Below are positions 16,034 to 25,185 of a stretch of DNA of 64,000 nt, one piece after another. The stretch lies in assembly GCF_001044235.1 (NCBI RefSeq), contig NZ_JYNL01000064.1:520902-584901 (forward strand), read 5' to 3'. The notes below the pieces were generated by a model. It was given only the letters and a program-made list of their open reading frames with translations, did no database searches and was not told the origin of the DNA. Numbering within the stretch: the stretch's first letter is position 1; every line of letters begins with the position of its first letter. Source of the stretch: Mycolicibacterium chlorophenolicum. GTDB lineage: Bacteria > Actinomycetota > Actinomycetes > Mycobacteriales > Mycobacteriaceae. The translations under genes and the position numbers were made by a program.

Positions 16034-18172
16034 GTGACCGCCACCCTCGACGTTCCCGAGCAGAACCCCGACCTGGTGCTCGACCAGAGCGCCGACGACT
16101 ACTGGAACCACTACCAGCTGACCTTCGCGCTGTACAGCGTCAGCGACCGCGCGATCCCCTCGGCCTTCGACGGTCTCAAGCCCGGCCAGCGGCGGTTGCT
16201 CTACCAGATGCACGACTCGAGGCTGCTGCCCGGGAACAAGCCGCAGAAGTCCTCGAAGGTCTGCTCGGCGGTCACCGGCAATCTGCACCCGCACGGCGGC
16301 GCGTCCATGTACGGCGCCGCCGCGCTGATGGCCGCAGACTTCCAGCGCGTGAAAGTCATTGACGGACAAGGTGCATTCCCCCGTATTCAGGGTGACATCC
16401 CGGCAGCCGACCGCTACACCGAGATGCGGTTGTCGGCGCCTGGTGCCGCACTGACCGCCGAGCTCAACGACCACGCCGTGCCGATGGTCCCGACGTTCGA
16501 CGGCGAATGGGTCGAGCCGACCGTGCTGCCCGCGCAGTGGCCCGTCCTGCTCTGCAACGGCGCGGTCGGCATCGCCGAAGGTTGGGCCACCAAGGTGCCT
16601 GCGCACAACCCGCGGGAGATCATGGCCGCCTGCCGGGCGCTGCTGAAGACCCCGAACATGACCGACGACCGATTGCTCAAGCTGATTCCCGGGCCCGACT
16701 GGGGGTGCGGAGCATCCGTAGTTGGCACCGCCGGACTGCGCGAGTACATCACCACCGGTCGAGGCGCGTTCACGGTCCGCGGCACGGTGTCGGTCGAGGG
16801 CAAGAACTGCATCATCACCGAGCTTCCGCCCGGGGTGGCGAGCAACACTGTGCAGGAACGGATCCGGGCCCTGGTCGAGTCCGGCGAGATGGCGGGCGTG
16901 GCCGACATGTCCGACCTCACCGACCGGCGCAACGGGCTGCGGATCGTGGTCACCGCCAAACGCGGACACAGCGCCGAGACCATCCGTGACCAGCTGCTCG
17001 CCCTGACGCCGCTGGAGTCCACGTTCGCTGCCAGCCTGGTCGCGCTGGACGAGGATCGGGTGCCCCGCTGGTGGTCGGTGCGCGAACTGATCGCCGCGTT
17101 CCTGCACCTGCGCGACTCGGTGGTGTTGCGGCGCAGCGAGTATCGCTTGGAGAAGGTCACCGCGCGGCGCCACCTGGTGGCCGGCCTGATGACGATCCAC
17201 CTGGACATCGACGCCGCGGTCGCGGTGATCCGCGGCTCCGACACCGTCGACGACGCCCGTCAGGGCCTCAAGGAGCGGTTCGGCATCGACACCGAACAGG
17301 CCGATTACGTTCTGGCACTTCAACTTCGCCGATTGACCAAGCTCGACGTCATCGAACTGCAGGCCGAAGCCGAAAAGCTCGACGCCGAGTTCGCACAGCT
17401 CACCGAACTGGTGTCGAATCCCGATGCGCGCCGGAAGGTGATCGACCAGGAACTGGTGGAGACCGCCAAACTGTTCAAGGGCGCGGAGTTCGACCGCCGC
17501 ACCGTCCTGGACTTCGAGGCCACGCCGACGGTGTCCGGCTCGGACGAGGACGGCGCCCGCGAGCGCAAGACCAACCCCGCCTGGCGCCTCGATGACCGGG
17601 GGGTGTTCTCCGACAGCCACGGCGACCTGCTCACCTCGGGTCTGGGTTGGGCGGTCTGGACCGACGGCCGGGTGAAGTTCACCAACGGTAACGGTCTGCC
17701 GTTCAAGATCCGCGACATCCCGGTGGCGCCCGACATCACCGGACTGGTCCGGTCGGGGGTCCTCGCACCCGGATCCCATCTGGCGTTGGTGACGCGACGC
17801 GGCAAGGTGCTGCGGATCGATCCTGCCGCGGTGAATCCGCAGGGCGCGGCCGGCAACGGCGTCGCCGGCGTCAAGCTGGCCGGCGATGACGATGAGGTGA
17901 TCGCCGCCCTGCCGCTGACGTGCCAGAACGGTGAAGCGCTCCTGTCGATCTCCGGGAAGGCCTGGAAGGTCACCGACGTCGCCGACATCCCGGTCAAGGG
18001 CCGGGGCGGCGCCGGCGTCGGCTTCCATCCGTTCGTCGCCGGAGAGGACGCGCTGCTGGCCGCGGCGGTGTCGGCGACCGGATACGTGCGCGGCACGAAG
18101 GCAGTGCGCGCGGAGAAACGCGCCAAAGCCTCCATCAAGGGGTCCGGGGCAGACGTGACACCGGCTGGTTAG
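16034..18172 (+). CDS. Atypical type II topoisomerase, DNA cleavage (GyrA/ParC-like) subunit, TopoM type
   Basis: 712 residues from GTG 16034, shorter than GyrA (about 840). The N-terminal winged-helix/tower core has GLKPGQRRLLY, NLHPHGGASMYGA, GQGAFPRIQGD and the active-site tyrosine Y128 in PAADRYTEMRL. The C-terminal part from about residue 500 is a shortened beta-pinwheel with GyrA-box-like VKGRGGAGVG near residue 660. It forms the second subunit of the enzyme whose ATPase subunit is encoded immediately upstream. The box and blade number bear on whether the enzyme can wrap DNA. Confidence 0.88.
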   Translation: MTATLDVPEQNPDLVLDQSADDYWNHYQLTFALYSVSDRAIPSAFDGLKPGQRRLLYQMHDSRLLPGNKPQKSSKVCSAVTGNLHPHGGASMYGAAALMAADFQRVKVIDGQGAFPRIQGDIPAADRYTEMRLSAPGAALTAELNDHAVPMVPTFDGEWVEPTVLPAQWPVLLCNGAVGIAEGWATKVPAHNPREIMAACRALLKTPNMTDDRLLKLIPGPDWGCGASVVGTAGLREYITTGRGAFTVRGTVSVEGKNCIITELPPGVASNTVQERIRALVESGEMAGVADMSDLTDRRNGLRIVVTAKRGHSAETIRDQLLALTPLESTFAASLVALDEDRVPRWWSVRELIAAFLHLRDSVVLRRSEYRLEKVTARRHLVAGLMTIHLDIDAAVAVIRGSDTVDDARQGLKERFGIDTEQADYVLALQLRRLTKLDVIELQAEAEKLDAEFAQLTELVSNPDARRKVIDQELVETAKLFKGAEFDRRTVLDFEATPTVSGSDEDGARERKTNPAWRLDDRGVFSDSHGDLLTSGLGWAVWTDGRVKFTNGNGLPFKIRDIPVAPDITGLVRSGVLAPGSHLALVTRRGKVLRIDPAAVNPQGAAGNGVAGVKLAGDDDEVIAALPLTCQNGEALLSISGKAWKVTDVADIPVKGRGGAGVGFHPFVAGEDALLAAAVSATGYVRGTKAVRAEKRAKASIKGSGADVTPAG

Positions 18173-18194
18173 GCGCGGCGGCGGTCAGCCACGA

Positions 18195-18209
18195 CCCTGC
18201 CGTGCAGGG
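18195..18209. terminator. Small hairpin between convergent topoisomerase and PknG genes
   Basis: CCCTGC-CGT-GCAGGG, six-base arms with a three-base loop, in the 73-base gap between the convergent stops. No T-run follows, as is usual in mycobacteria. It may end either transcript, but the evidence is only the hairpin and its place. Confidence 0.3.
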
Positions 18210-18245
18210 GACGGTGATCGTCAAGGTCACGTCCCAGGGCTCACG

Positions 18246-20240
18246 TCACATCCAGCTCGGCGGTCTGATCGAATTCGCCAAGTCGACCAGTGTGTAACGG
18301 TGACGCCTGCGCGGCGAATGGCGCGCGAGCTCCCGAAGTGCCGCCTCGGTACCTAGGCGCAATCCCTCTTCGTCGAACGCCTGCCCGAGGATCGGGGTGT
18401 TGGTAGCGGGGGTCTCGCCGGCACGAAGCCAATCGAGAGCGGCCCCTAGCACGATCGCACGCACCTGCAGCACTCGCGGCTCCGTCGCGGACAGCCCGCC
18501 GACACGCTTCGCCGCATCGCGCAGATCGGCTTCGGTGATGTCGGCGACAGGTTTCCCGTCGAGCAGCATCAACACCGCTGTCAGCTGAGCTTCGCCGTAG
18601 TGGCGCGACGTCAACGGGACTTCGTCGAGCACATCGATGGCAAGAGCACGATCGCCACGAGCGGCACGTTGACGAGCCAACCCGAACGCTGCACTCACCA
18701 TGGAATGGTCAGTGCGCCACAGCGTCCGGTAGTACTGCTCGCACCATTGCCGCAACGGTTCGGCGTTCCCCGCGTCTTCCGTTTCGAGCATCAGCTCGGC
18801 CGTGGCAGCCGACGCCATCTTGGGCGCGGCTTCGCCGGGTACTGCGGCGATCACCCGTTGGAAACACTTCAGCGCTACCTGCAGATCTCCGTCCAGAGCG
18901 GCGATTCCGTCGTCCCAGTCGATCCGCCAATCACTTTCCGGGTCGTCGGTCGGGACGGGGGTGGGCAGTGCGCGGGCGACATCACGGGCGCCAAGCCGAG
19001 TGATGTGCATGCGGCCGTCGACCAAGACATCGGTTCGATGCGGCGCAAGATCCGCTCCGAATTCGCAGCCGTGCATGGTGAAGAGGACAGACGTTCCCGG
19101 GTGCGGCACACCGGTCTGCTCCGCGAGAACTTCACGCAGCACTCCCCTGCATTGGGTGGCCATCTCCTCTGCGGACGAGAACCGTTGAACTGGACGAGGA
19201 TTCGTTGCACGCACCAGCAACCGGTAAAACGATTCATGACGTTGGAAGACGGGCACGTCGTCGCGGTCGGGCAGCGTCTCGGAATATCGGCTGTCGGACA
19301 TATCGACGGTCAGTTGAGCCAGCGTTCGGCCGACCGTATAGATATCGGTCGCCACGGTCGGGCCGGTTCGCACGATCTCGGGCGCCTGAAATCCCCTGGT
19401 GCCATAAATGTATCCGCAGTCTCCGATACCCGATACCGCTCCCATGTCGATCAACTCGACGTTGTCCTCGGTGAGCATGATGTTCTCGGGCTTCAGATCG
19501 TTGTAGACAAGCCCCAGTGAATGGAGGTAGGACAGCGCAGGCATGACGTCGAGCAGATATCCCAGTGCCTCCTCCACCGGCATCATCGGCTTGTCCTGGC
19601 GCTGAGGCATTTCCGCGCGCTGCGTGGCCAGAAGCGACTGCAGCGTCGTGCCGCCGATGTACTCCATCACGATGTAGCCGACGGGGCGGCCATCGAAACC
19701 CGGGTGTTCGACGAAATTGTAGATCTTGACGATGCTGGGATGGTTGACCATGGCCAGGAATTGGCGTTCGGCAACGGCGATCGCCTGCGCCTGCGATCCG
19801 CTCGGCGCAAGCAAACCCTTGAGTACCACCCACCGATCGCTGACGTTGCGATCGATCGCCAGATAGATCCAGCCGACGCCGCCGTGGGCGATGCAGCCTT
19901 GGACCTCGTACTGATCCGCCACCACCTCGCCGGCTTCGAGATGTGGTGTGAAAGAGAACACGGCGCCGCAGTGGGGGCATACCCCTTCGCTGGCCCCGGG
20001 TAGCCCGCCGGAGGTGCGCCCCACCGGGTGACCGCAGCTGCTGCATTCCCTTTTCGCTTCGGCCAGAACTGGATTCGTGAGGATCGCACTGGCAGGCTCG
20101 ATGTCCTGGCGAATCGGGATCTCGACCATGCCGCCGCCGATCCGCCGGCGACCCGTGCGCAGTCGCGGGCGGGTCGGCTCGACCCTGGCCGGCTCTGATT
20201 CGGTGACCAGAACGGCGCGCGTTCCCTCGATCCGTTCCAT
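18246..20240 (-). CDS. pknG: PknG-like serine/threonine protein kinase
   Basis: 664 residues. N-terminal rubredoxin-like zinc/iron site with two CxxC pairs (CSSCGHP, CPHCGA; about residues 67-95), kinase domain with the VVLKGLL lysine and the PknG-specific YNDLKPENIML and IDMGAVSGIG motifs, then a C-terminal TPR part ending RHRYTLVDLANSIRPP. PknG controls 2-oxoglutarate/glutamate metabolism through GarA. Compared with the M. tuberculosis protein as I recall it (750 residues), the N-terminal disordered tail is shorter and about 70 residues of the early TPR region are absent. It could be a paralogue rather than the orthologous copy. The kinase sits next to glnH-glnX, the usual operon. Confidence 0.9.
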   Translation of the reverse strand: MERIEGTRAVLVTESEPARVEPTRPRLRTGRRRIGGGMVEIPIRQDIEPASAILTNPVLAEAKRECSSCGHPVGRTSGGLPGASEGVCPHCGAVFSFTPHLEAGEVVADQYEVQGCIAHGGVGWIYLAIDRNVSDRWVVLKGLLAPSGSQAQAIAVAERQFLAMVNHPSIVKIYNFVEHPGFDGRPVGYIVMEYIGGTTLQSLLATQRAEMPQRQDKPMMPVEEALGYLLDVMPALSYLHSLGLVYNDLKPENIMLTEDNVELIDMGAVSGIGDCGYIYGTRGFQAPEIVRTGPTVATDIYTVGRTLAQLTVDMSDSRYSETLPDRDDVPVFQRHESFYRLLVRATNPRPVQRFSSAEEMATQCRGVLREVLAEQTGVPHPGTSVLFTMHGCEFGADLAPHRTDVLVDGRMHITRLGARDVARALPTPVPTDDPESDWRIDWDDGIAALDGDLQVALKCFQRVIAAVPGEAAPKMASAATAELMLETEDAGNAEPLRQWCEQYYRTLWRTDHSMVSAAFGLARQRAARGDRALAIDVLDEVPLTSRHYGEAQLTAVLMLLDGKPVADITEADLRDAAKRVGGLSATEPRVLQVRAIVLGAALDWLRAGETPATNTPILGQAFDEEGLRLGTEAALRELARHSPRRRHRYTLVDLANSIRPPSWM

Positions 20241-20241
20241 G

Positions 20242-21183
20242 TCAATCCCGATACTTCGGTTCCGGGGGTGTCGGCGGGGGGCCGAGCGCGGTGAGCCATT
20301 TCCGGTACAGCGCCACCCAGGTCCCGTCGCCTCGGATTCGGTTGAGGCTGGCGTTGACCGCCCGCACCAGGTCGTCCTGGGACTTGTTCATTCCGATGCC
20401 GTACGGCTCGGATTCCAGAGGCGGTCCGACGATCTCCAGATTGGGATCCTGGGCCACCATGCCCGCAAGAAGGACATCGTCGGTGCTGGCCGCGTCCGCC
20501 TGACCCTGCTGGAGCGCAACCAGGCAATCGTCCATGTTCGGAACACCGAGAATGGTCGCCGCCGGTGCGACCCGGGCGACGGTGGCGATGGATGTCGTCG
20601 CCAGCCCGGAGCAGATCCGTTTGCCTGCCAGATCGGCCGGTTCCCGCACCGGCGAACCTCGTGGCACCAACAGCCGTTGGCTGCCTTCGAAGTACACCGT
20701 GGAGAAGGCGATCTGCTCGGCACGTGGACAGGTGATCGTCGTCGCTTTCGTCAGGATGTCCACGGTCTCGTTCTGCACCGCGGGAATGCGGTCGGGCTCC
20801 GCAACCAGACGGAAATCGGCTTTGGCGGGATCGCCGACGAGGTCCCTGACGACCTCGCGGGACAGGTCGACGAGGAACCCCTCCAATTCGCCGGTGATCG
20901 GATCGCGGAAGCTGAGCGGATTGCTGTTCTGGTCGATGCCGACGACCACTCGGCCGCGCCGCCGGAGCGCATCGACTGTGGGCTCGGGTTCAGAGGACGG
21001 GCGCAAACTCGCAGTGGCATCGCAACTCTCGACTGCGGCGCCGGACACGGACGGCGCCACCTCGGCCCCGCTGGGCATCGGCAGCGTGGTGAGCGAGGCG
21101 GCCACGTCGGTCAGGGGCCGCACCGTGGCGCAGCTGCCGACCAGCACCGAGACCACGACCAGGACAGCTGCGATCGTACGCAT
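20242..21183 (-). CDS. glnH: Amino-acid-sensing lipoprotein GlnH
   Basis: 313 residues with a lipoprotein signal ending in the lipobox VGSC near residue 18. The rest is a type 3 periplasmic-binding protein (VVGIDQNSNPLSFRDPITGELEGFLVDLSREV, then DILTKATTIT). In mycobacteria GlnH detects aspartate and glutamate outside the cell and passes the signal through GlnX to PknG. There is no permease or ATPase here, consistent with a sensor, not a transporter. It lies one base upstream of pknG and its start touches the glnX stop. Confidence 0.9.
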   Translation of the reverse strand: MRTIAAVLVVVSVLVGSCATVRPLTDVAASLTTLPMPSGAEVAPSVSGAAVESCDATASLRPSSEPEPTVDALRRRGRVVVGIDQNSNPLSFRDPITGELEGFLVDLSREVVRDLVGDPAKADFRLVAEPDRIPAVQNETVDILTKATTITCPRAEQIAFSTVYFEGSQRLLVPRGSPVREPADLAGKRICSGLATTSIATVARVAPAATILGVPNMDDCLVALQQGQADAASTDDVLLAGMVAQDPNLEIVGPPLESEPYGIGMNKSQDDLVRAVNASLNRIRGDGTWVALYRKWLTALGPPPTPPEPKYRD

Positions 21184-22490
21184 CAGTGGTACTCACTCAG
21201 TCGTGGCGCGATGCCGGCGGCCACCGCCAGCGCCGCCAACACGGTTATCGCCGCCGCGCCGAACGGAAGGAGGTTCAGCGCGGTGTAGGCCCGCGAGATT
21301 CCGTCGCGCTGCCGTTCGCGCAGTTGGGTGATCTCGTCCCGTAGCGCCGTGTCCAATTGCGTGAACTGGACGGTTGAATGCTGTGGCGCGTCATCCTGCG
21401 CGATCGCCACTGCGCCGCCGTAGTCACCGTCTGCCAGCTTGCTTCGGATCGCCTGATGCGACTGCATCCAGCCATCTAGTGGCTCGGCCGCCCGGTCGAC
21501 TCTGTGCTCGTCGAGCAGCCACCCGATCTGTGCGGTGCGCTCCTCGAATCTCATGTCGGACATCGAGTCGGAGCCCCGCTTGAGCAACCCGAGGATCTCT
21601 TCCGCGCGGGCCTGCTGGGCGAGAATCCGTGCTTTCACCACCGTGTTCATCGGCTCACCGCCCTGCATCAGCGCATTGCCGGCGGCATGCGCAGACGCCA
21701 GCCCCGCCACCGTCAACCACACCACCAACACCGCCATCAACGCCGACGCGAGCAGCAATCCGGAGTTCAACCGACGGTGACTGCGCCGGGCAAGCCTCAC
21801 CTGGGAGAGCACCAGCAACACGAGCACGAGGACACCCATTGCGATCATGACGTGGGGCGGGCCGATGGAGCGCTCCGAGGTGGTGACGGCATCGGACTGG
21901 CTCGCATACAACTGTCCGGCGGCCGGCAGGATGCCCTGCTGCATCAACGCCGATGATTCGTTGAGGTACGCGACTCCGATCGGGTTACCCGCTCTGTTGC
22001 CGGCCTGAGCGGTCGCCACGATCGCTGTGTACACCGACAGTTGATTGGAGACGTCAGTCAGCATCCGCAGCGAGTGCACATCATCGGGGGACACGCCATT
22101 CGAAGCGGTGACCAAGCCGGCAGACGCTTGTCCGACGGCGGCGTCGTACCGGGCGCGAACGTCGCGGGGCGCGACGCCACCGGACAGGAACCCGGTGGCC
22201 GCGCTCGCGTTCGCGAACGAGAGGGCGCTGTAGATTCGTTGAGCTGCGTCCGCCAGCGGTTCGGTGCGCGATCGCAGTGTCTCGAGCTGGCCTTGCCGGT
22301 CGTACACCGTCTTCGACGTGGCCGCGCCGACCCCCAGCAGCGCAACCACCAGGACCACGGCCAGCAACGCCATCCGGCCCGGTGTTGCTCTGAGAAAGTC
22401 GAGGACCGGCCGGTCTGCCTCCTCGTCGTCGACGAGCAGGGACTCGTCGAGTGTGCGCAGCCGCTGCTGCGCCAGCCGACTCCCGCCCAC
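21183..22490 (-). CDS. glnX: Transmembrane signal protein GlnX
   Basis: 435 residues. A membrane helix near residues 37-57 (MALLAVVLVVALLGVG), a long helical extracytoplasmic part, two more helices in the middle (about 217-265) and a last one near the C-terminus (FGAAAITVLAALAVAAG). This fits GlnX, which couples GlnH to PknG. There is no kinase or methyl-accepting domain. It is the first gene of the glnX-glnH-pknG operon; the stop and the glnH start share one base. Confidence 0.88.
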   Translation of the reverse strand: MGGSRLAQQRLRTLDESLLVDDEEADRPVLDFLRATPGRMALLAVVLVVALLGVGAATSKTVYDRQGQLETLRSRTEPLADAAQRIYSALSFANASAATGFLSGGVAPRDVRARYDAAVGQASAGLVTASNGVSPDDVHSLRMLTDVSNQLSVYTAIVATAQAGNRAGNPIGVAYLNESSALMQQGILPAAGQLYASQSDAVTTSERSIGPPHVMIAMGVLVLVLLVLSQVRLARRSHRRLNSGLLLASALMAVLVVWLTVAGLASAHAAGNALMQGGEPMNTVVKARILAQQARAEEILGLLKRGSDSMSDMRFEERTAQIGWLLDEHRVDRAAEPLDGWMQSHQAIRSKLADGDYGGAVAIAQDDAPQHSTVQFTQLDTALRDEITQLRERQRDGISRAYTALNLLPFGAAAITVLAALAVAAGIAPRLSEYH

Positions 22491-22609
22491 GTGACATCAC
22501 CTCACCGCACGTTGGGCCTGGACGCCTCCGTCCAGTACCGATGGATCGCACGCTAGCCCTTGCGAGCGGATTCCGAAGGTGGTTGCCCGTAGCCGACGGC
22601 TGCCCGGAT

Positions 22610-25144
22610 TCAAGGCGCCAGCTGCGCCGCGAGATAGGGCGCCGTGCGGCTCACCGTATCGGCGGCGACCACTGCCGGCGCGCCTGCCACCACGACCGCA
22701 CCGCCCTCGTCCCCGCCGCCGGGTCCGAGGTCGATGACGTGATCGGCCCTGGCCACCACCGCCATGTCGTGTTCGGCCACCACGACGGTGTTCCCGGCGT
22801 CGACGAGGCGGTGCAGCTGACGTTCCAGGAGCTCGACGTCGGCCGGGTGCAGCCCCGTGGTCGGCTCGTCGAGGACATAGAGGGTGTGGCCCCGTTTGGC
22901 CCGCTGCAACTCGGTCGCCAACTTGATGCGTTGCGCCTCCCCGCCGGACAGTTCGGTCGCCGGTTGCCCCAGCCGCAGATACCCGAGCCCGACGTCGCGC
23001 AGCGTCGCCAAACTCCGTGCGGCGCTGGGCAGATCGCTCAGGAAGTCGGCGGCCTCGTCGACGGTCTGGGCCAGCACATCGGCGATCGTGCAACCGCGGT
23101 AGGTGACCTCGAGGGTCTCGTCCGAGTAGCGGGCCCCGCGACATGACGGACAGGTGGCGTAGGTGCCCGGCAGAAACAACAGTTCGACCGCCACGAAACC
23201 CTCGCCCTGGCACGTGGGGCAGCGACCCTCGGCGACGTTGAACGAGAAACGGCCGGCGCTCCAGCCTCGCCGACGGGCTTCGGCGGTGCCGGCGAACGCC
23301 TTACGGACTGCGTCGAACAGCCCGGTGTAGGTCGCCAGGTTCGACCGCGGAGTGCGTCCGATCGGCCGCTGGTCCACGGTGACGAGACGGTCGATCACCT
23401 TGGCGCCCTCGACGGTCACCCCCACACTGGAGTCGACGTCGATGTCGAGGAGTTCGACATCACCGTCGGCCCCGGTGTCGTCGGGTTCGGAGGGGTTCCC
23501 CAACTGTCGGGCCATCACATCGCCGAGCACCTTGCAGACCAGCGTCGACTTGCCCGATCCCGACACCCCGGTGACGGCGACGAACGCCCCCAACGGGATG
23601 TCGACGTCGACATCGTGCAGGTTGTGGAACGTGATGCCGCGCAACCGCATCACGCCGATCGCCGTCCGGGCGGGTCGCTGGGCCGGCGGCTCGTCGGCGA
23701 ACAGGAACCGTCGGGTCACCGAGGATTCGATCTCCGCGAGGCCGGCCACCGGCCCGCTGTAGAGCACGTCGCCGCCCAGCTCACCGGCGCCGGGACCCAC
23801 ATCCACGATCCAGTCGGCGCGGCGCACCACATCCATGTCGTGCTCGACCACGAACAGCGAGTTCCCGGCGCGCCGAAGCCGGTCCAGCACGTCGAGCAGC
23901 GGTTCGGCATCGGCCGGATGGAGACCTGCCGACGGCTCGTCCAGTACGTACAGGACGCCGAACAGCCCGGCCCGTAACTGGGTGGCCAGCCGCAGGCGCT
24001 GCAGTTCGCCGGGCGACACCGTCGGTATGCGGCGGTTCAGGCTCAGGTATCCGAGCCCCAGGTCGACCAGCACGGCGATCCGGGCGACCAGGTCGGACGC
24101 GATCATGGTGGCCACTTCGGTGAATTCGCCGGACTCGGTGGATTCGTAAGCCGCGGCGAACTCCGTCCTGATCGCCGCCGGCGACAGAACCTCGGTCAGG
24201 GCCGTCAGCGGCAGGGCCGTCAGCTCGGCGATGGTGCGGCCGGCGAAGGTCACCGCGAGCGCTTCGGGTCGCAGCCCGGAGCCACCGCAGACGGGGCACT
24301 CGGTGCTGTGCACGAACTGCAGCACCCGGCGTCGCATCGCCGCGCTCTGCGAGTTCGCCAGTGTGTGGCGGACGTGGCGTTCGGCGCTGGAGAAGGTGCC
24401 GTTGTAGTAGTAGTCAGCGGTGACCGGATGTTGGCTCGGATCGATCTCGACGGTGGGCTGATCCTCGGTGAACAGAATCCAATCTCGCTGCCGCTTGGGC
24501 AATTTGCGCCACGGCTTGTCGATGTCATAGCCGAGCGTGATCAGGATGTCGCGCAGATTCTGCCCCTGCCAGGCTCCGGGCCAGGCCGCCACCGCGCCGT
24601 CGCGGATGGTCAGCGACGGGTCGGGCACCAGCGTCTGCTCGGTCACCTTGTGGACGCGTCCGAGGCCGTGGCATTCCGGGCACGCACCGATGGTGGTGTT
24701 CGGCGAGAACGCATCGGAGTCCAGCCGCACGGTGGCACCGGGCGGAAAGGTTCCGGCGCGGGAGAACAGCATGCGCAGCAGATTCGACAGCGTGGTGACG
24801 GTACCGACGGTCGACCTCGACGTCGCGGAGCCGCGGCGCTGTTGCAGCGCGACCGCCGGCGGCAACCCGGTGATGTCGTCGACCTTCGGCGCGTCCTGAG
24901 GCAGCAGTAATCGGCGGGCATACGGTGCGACCGACTCGAAGTAGCGGCGCTGGGCCTCGGCATAGATGGTGCCGAACGCCAGCGAGGACTTACCGGATCC
25001 CGACACCCCCGTGAACACCACGAAGGAGTCGCGGGGGGCGGCGACGTCCACGGTCTTCAAATTGTGCACACGCGATGCGTAGACGCGCAGATAGGGATCG
25101 GGTTCGTGTGTGCCTGGTCCCCTACCGCCGTCCATCTGACCCAT
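22610..25144 (-). CDS. UvrA-like excinuclease ATPase, short form
   Basis: 844 residues, about 100 fewer than UvrA. Two ABC ATPase halves: Walker A GVSGSGKSS (about residue 46) and GVSGSGKST, signatures SPGELQRLRLA and LSGGEAQRIKLA, Walker B LYVLDEPSAGLHP and LYVLDEPTTGLHP. Zinc modules CPECHGLG, CPVCGGSG and CPTCQGEG...CPSCRGAR are present. The reduced middle part indicates the UvrA2/DrrC-type group, linked in Streptomyces and Deinococcus to drug resistance or auxiliary DNA repair. It is not the house-keeping UvrA. It is divergent from an O-methyltransferase with a 41-base gap. Confidence 0.88.
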   Translation of the reverse strand: MGQMDGGRGPGTHEPDPYLRVYASRVHNLKTVDVAAPRDSFVVFTGVSGSGKSSLAFGTIYAEAQRRYFESVAPYARRLLLPQDAPKVDDITGLPPAVALQQRRGSATSRSTVGTVTTLSNLLRMLFSRAGTFPPGATVRLDSDAFSPNTTIGACPECHGLGRVHKVTEQTLVPDPSLTIRDGAVAAWPGAWQGQNLRDILITLGYDIDKPWRKLPKRQRDWILFTEDQPTVEIDPSQHPVTADYYYNGTFSSAERHVRHTLANSQSAAMRRRVLQFVHSTECPVCGGSGLRPEALAVTFAGRTIAELTALPLTALTEVLSPAAIRTEFAAAYESTESGEFTEVATMIASDLVARIAVLVDLGLGYLSLNRRIPTVSPGELQRLRLATQLRAGLFGVLYVLDEPSAGLHPADAEPLLDVLDRLRRAGNSLFVVEHDMDVVRRADWIVDVGPGAGELGGDVLYSGPVAGLAEIESSVTRRFLFADEPPAQRPARTAIGVMRLRGITFHNLHDVDVDIPLGAFVAVTGVSGSGKSTLVCKVLGDVMARQLGNPSEPDDTGADGDVELLDIDVDSSVGVTVEGAKVIDRLVTVDQRPIGRTPRSNLATYTGLFDAVRKAFAGTAEARRRGWSAGRFSFNVAEGRCPTCQGEGFVAVELLFLPGTYATCPSCRGARYSDETLEVTYRGCTIADVLAQTVDEAADFLSDLPSAARSLATLRDVGLGYLRLGQPATELSGGEAQRIKLATELQRAKRGHTLYVLDEPTTGLHPADVELLERQLHRLVDAGNTVVVAEHDMAVVARADHVIDLGPGGGDEGGAVVVAGAPAVVAADTVSRTAPYLAAQLAP

Positions 25145-25185
25145 TGTGGAGGACCGGCGAGTCCGATCCCGGTTAACCTACCCGG

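Noticed and set aside
15746..18028. 760-codon minus-strand open frame across the topoisomerase genes
   Set aside because: It is antisense to two recognisable enzyme genes, its translation is Arg/Gly/His/Asp-rich with no conserved domain, and such long shadow frames are common in high-GC DNA.
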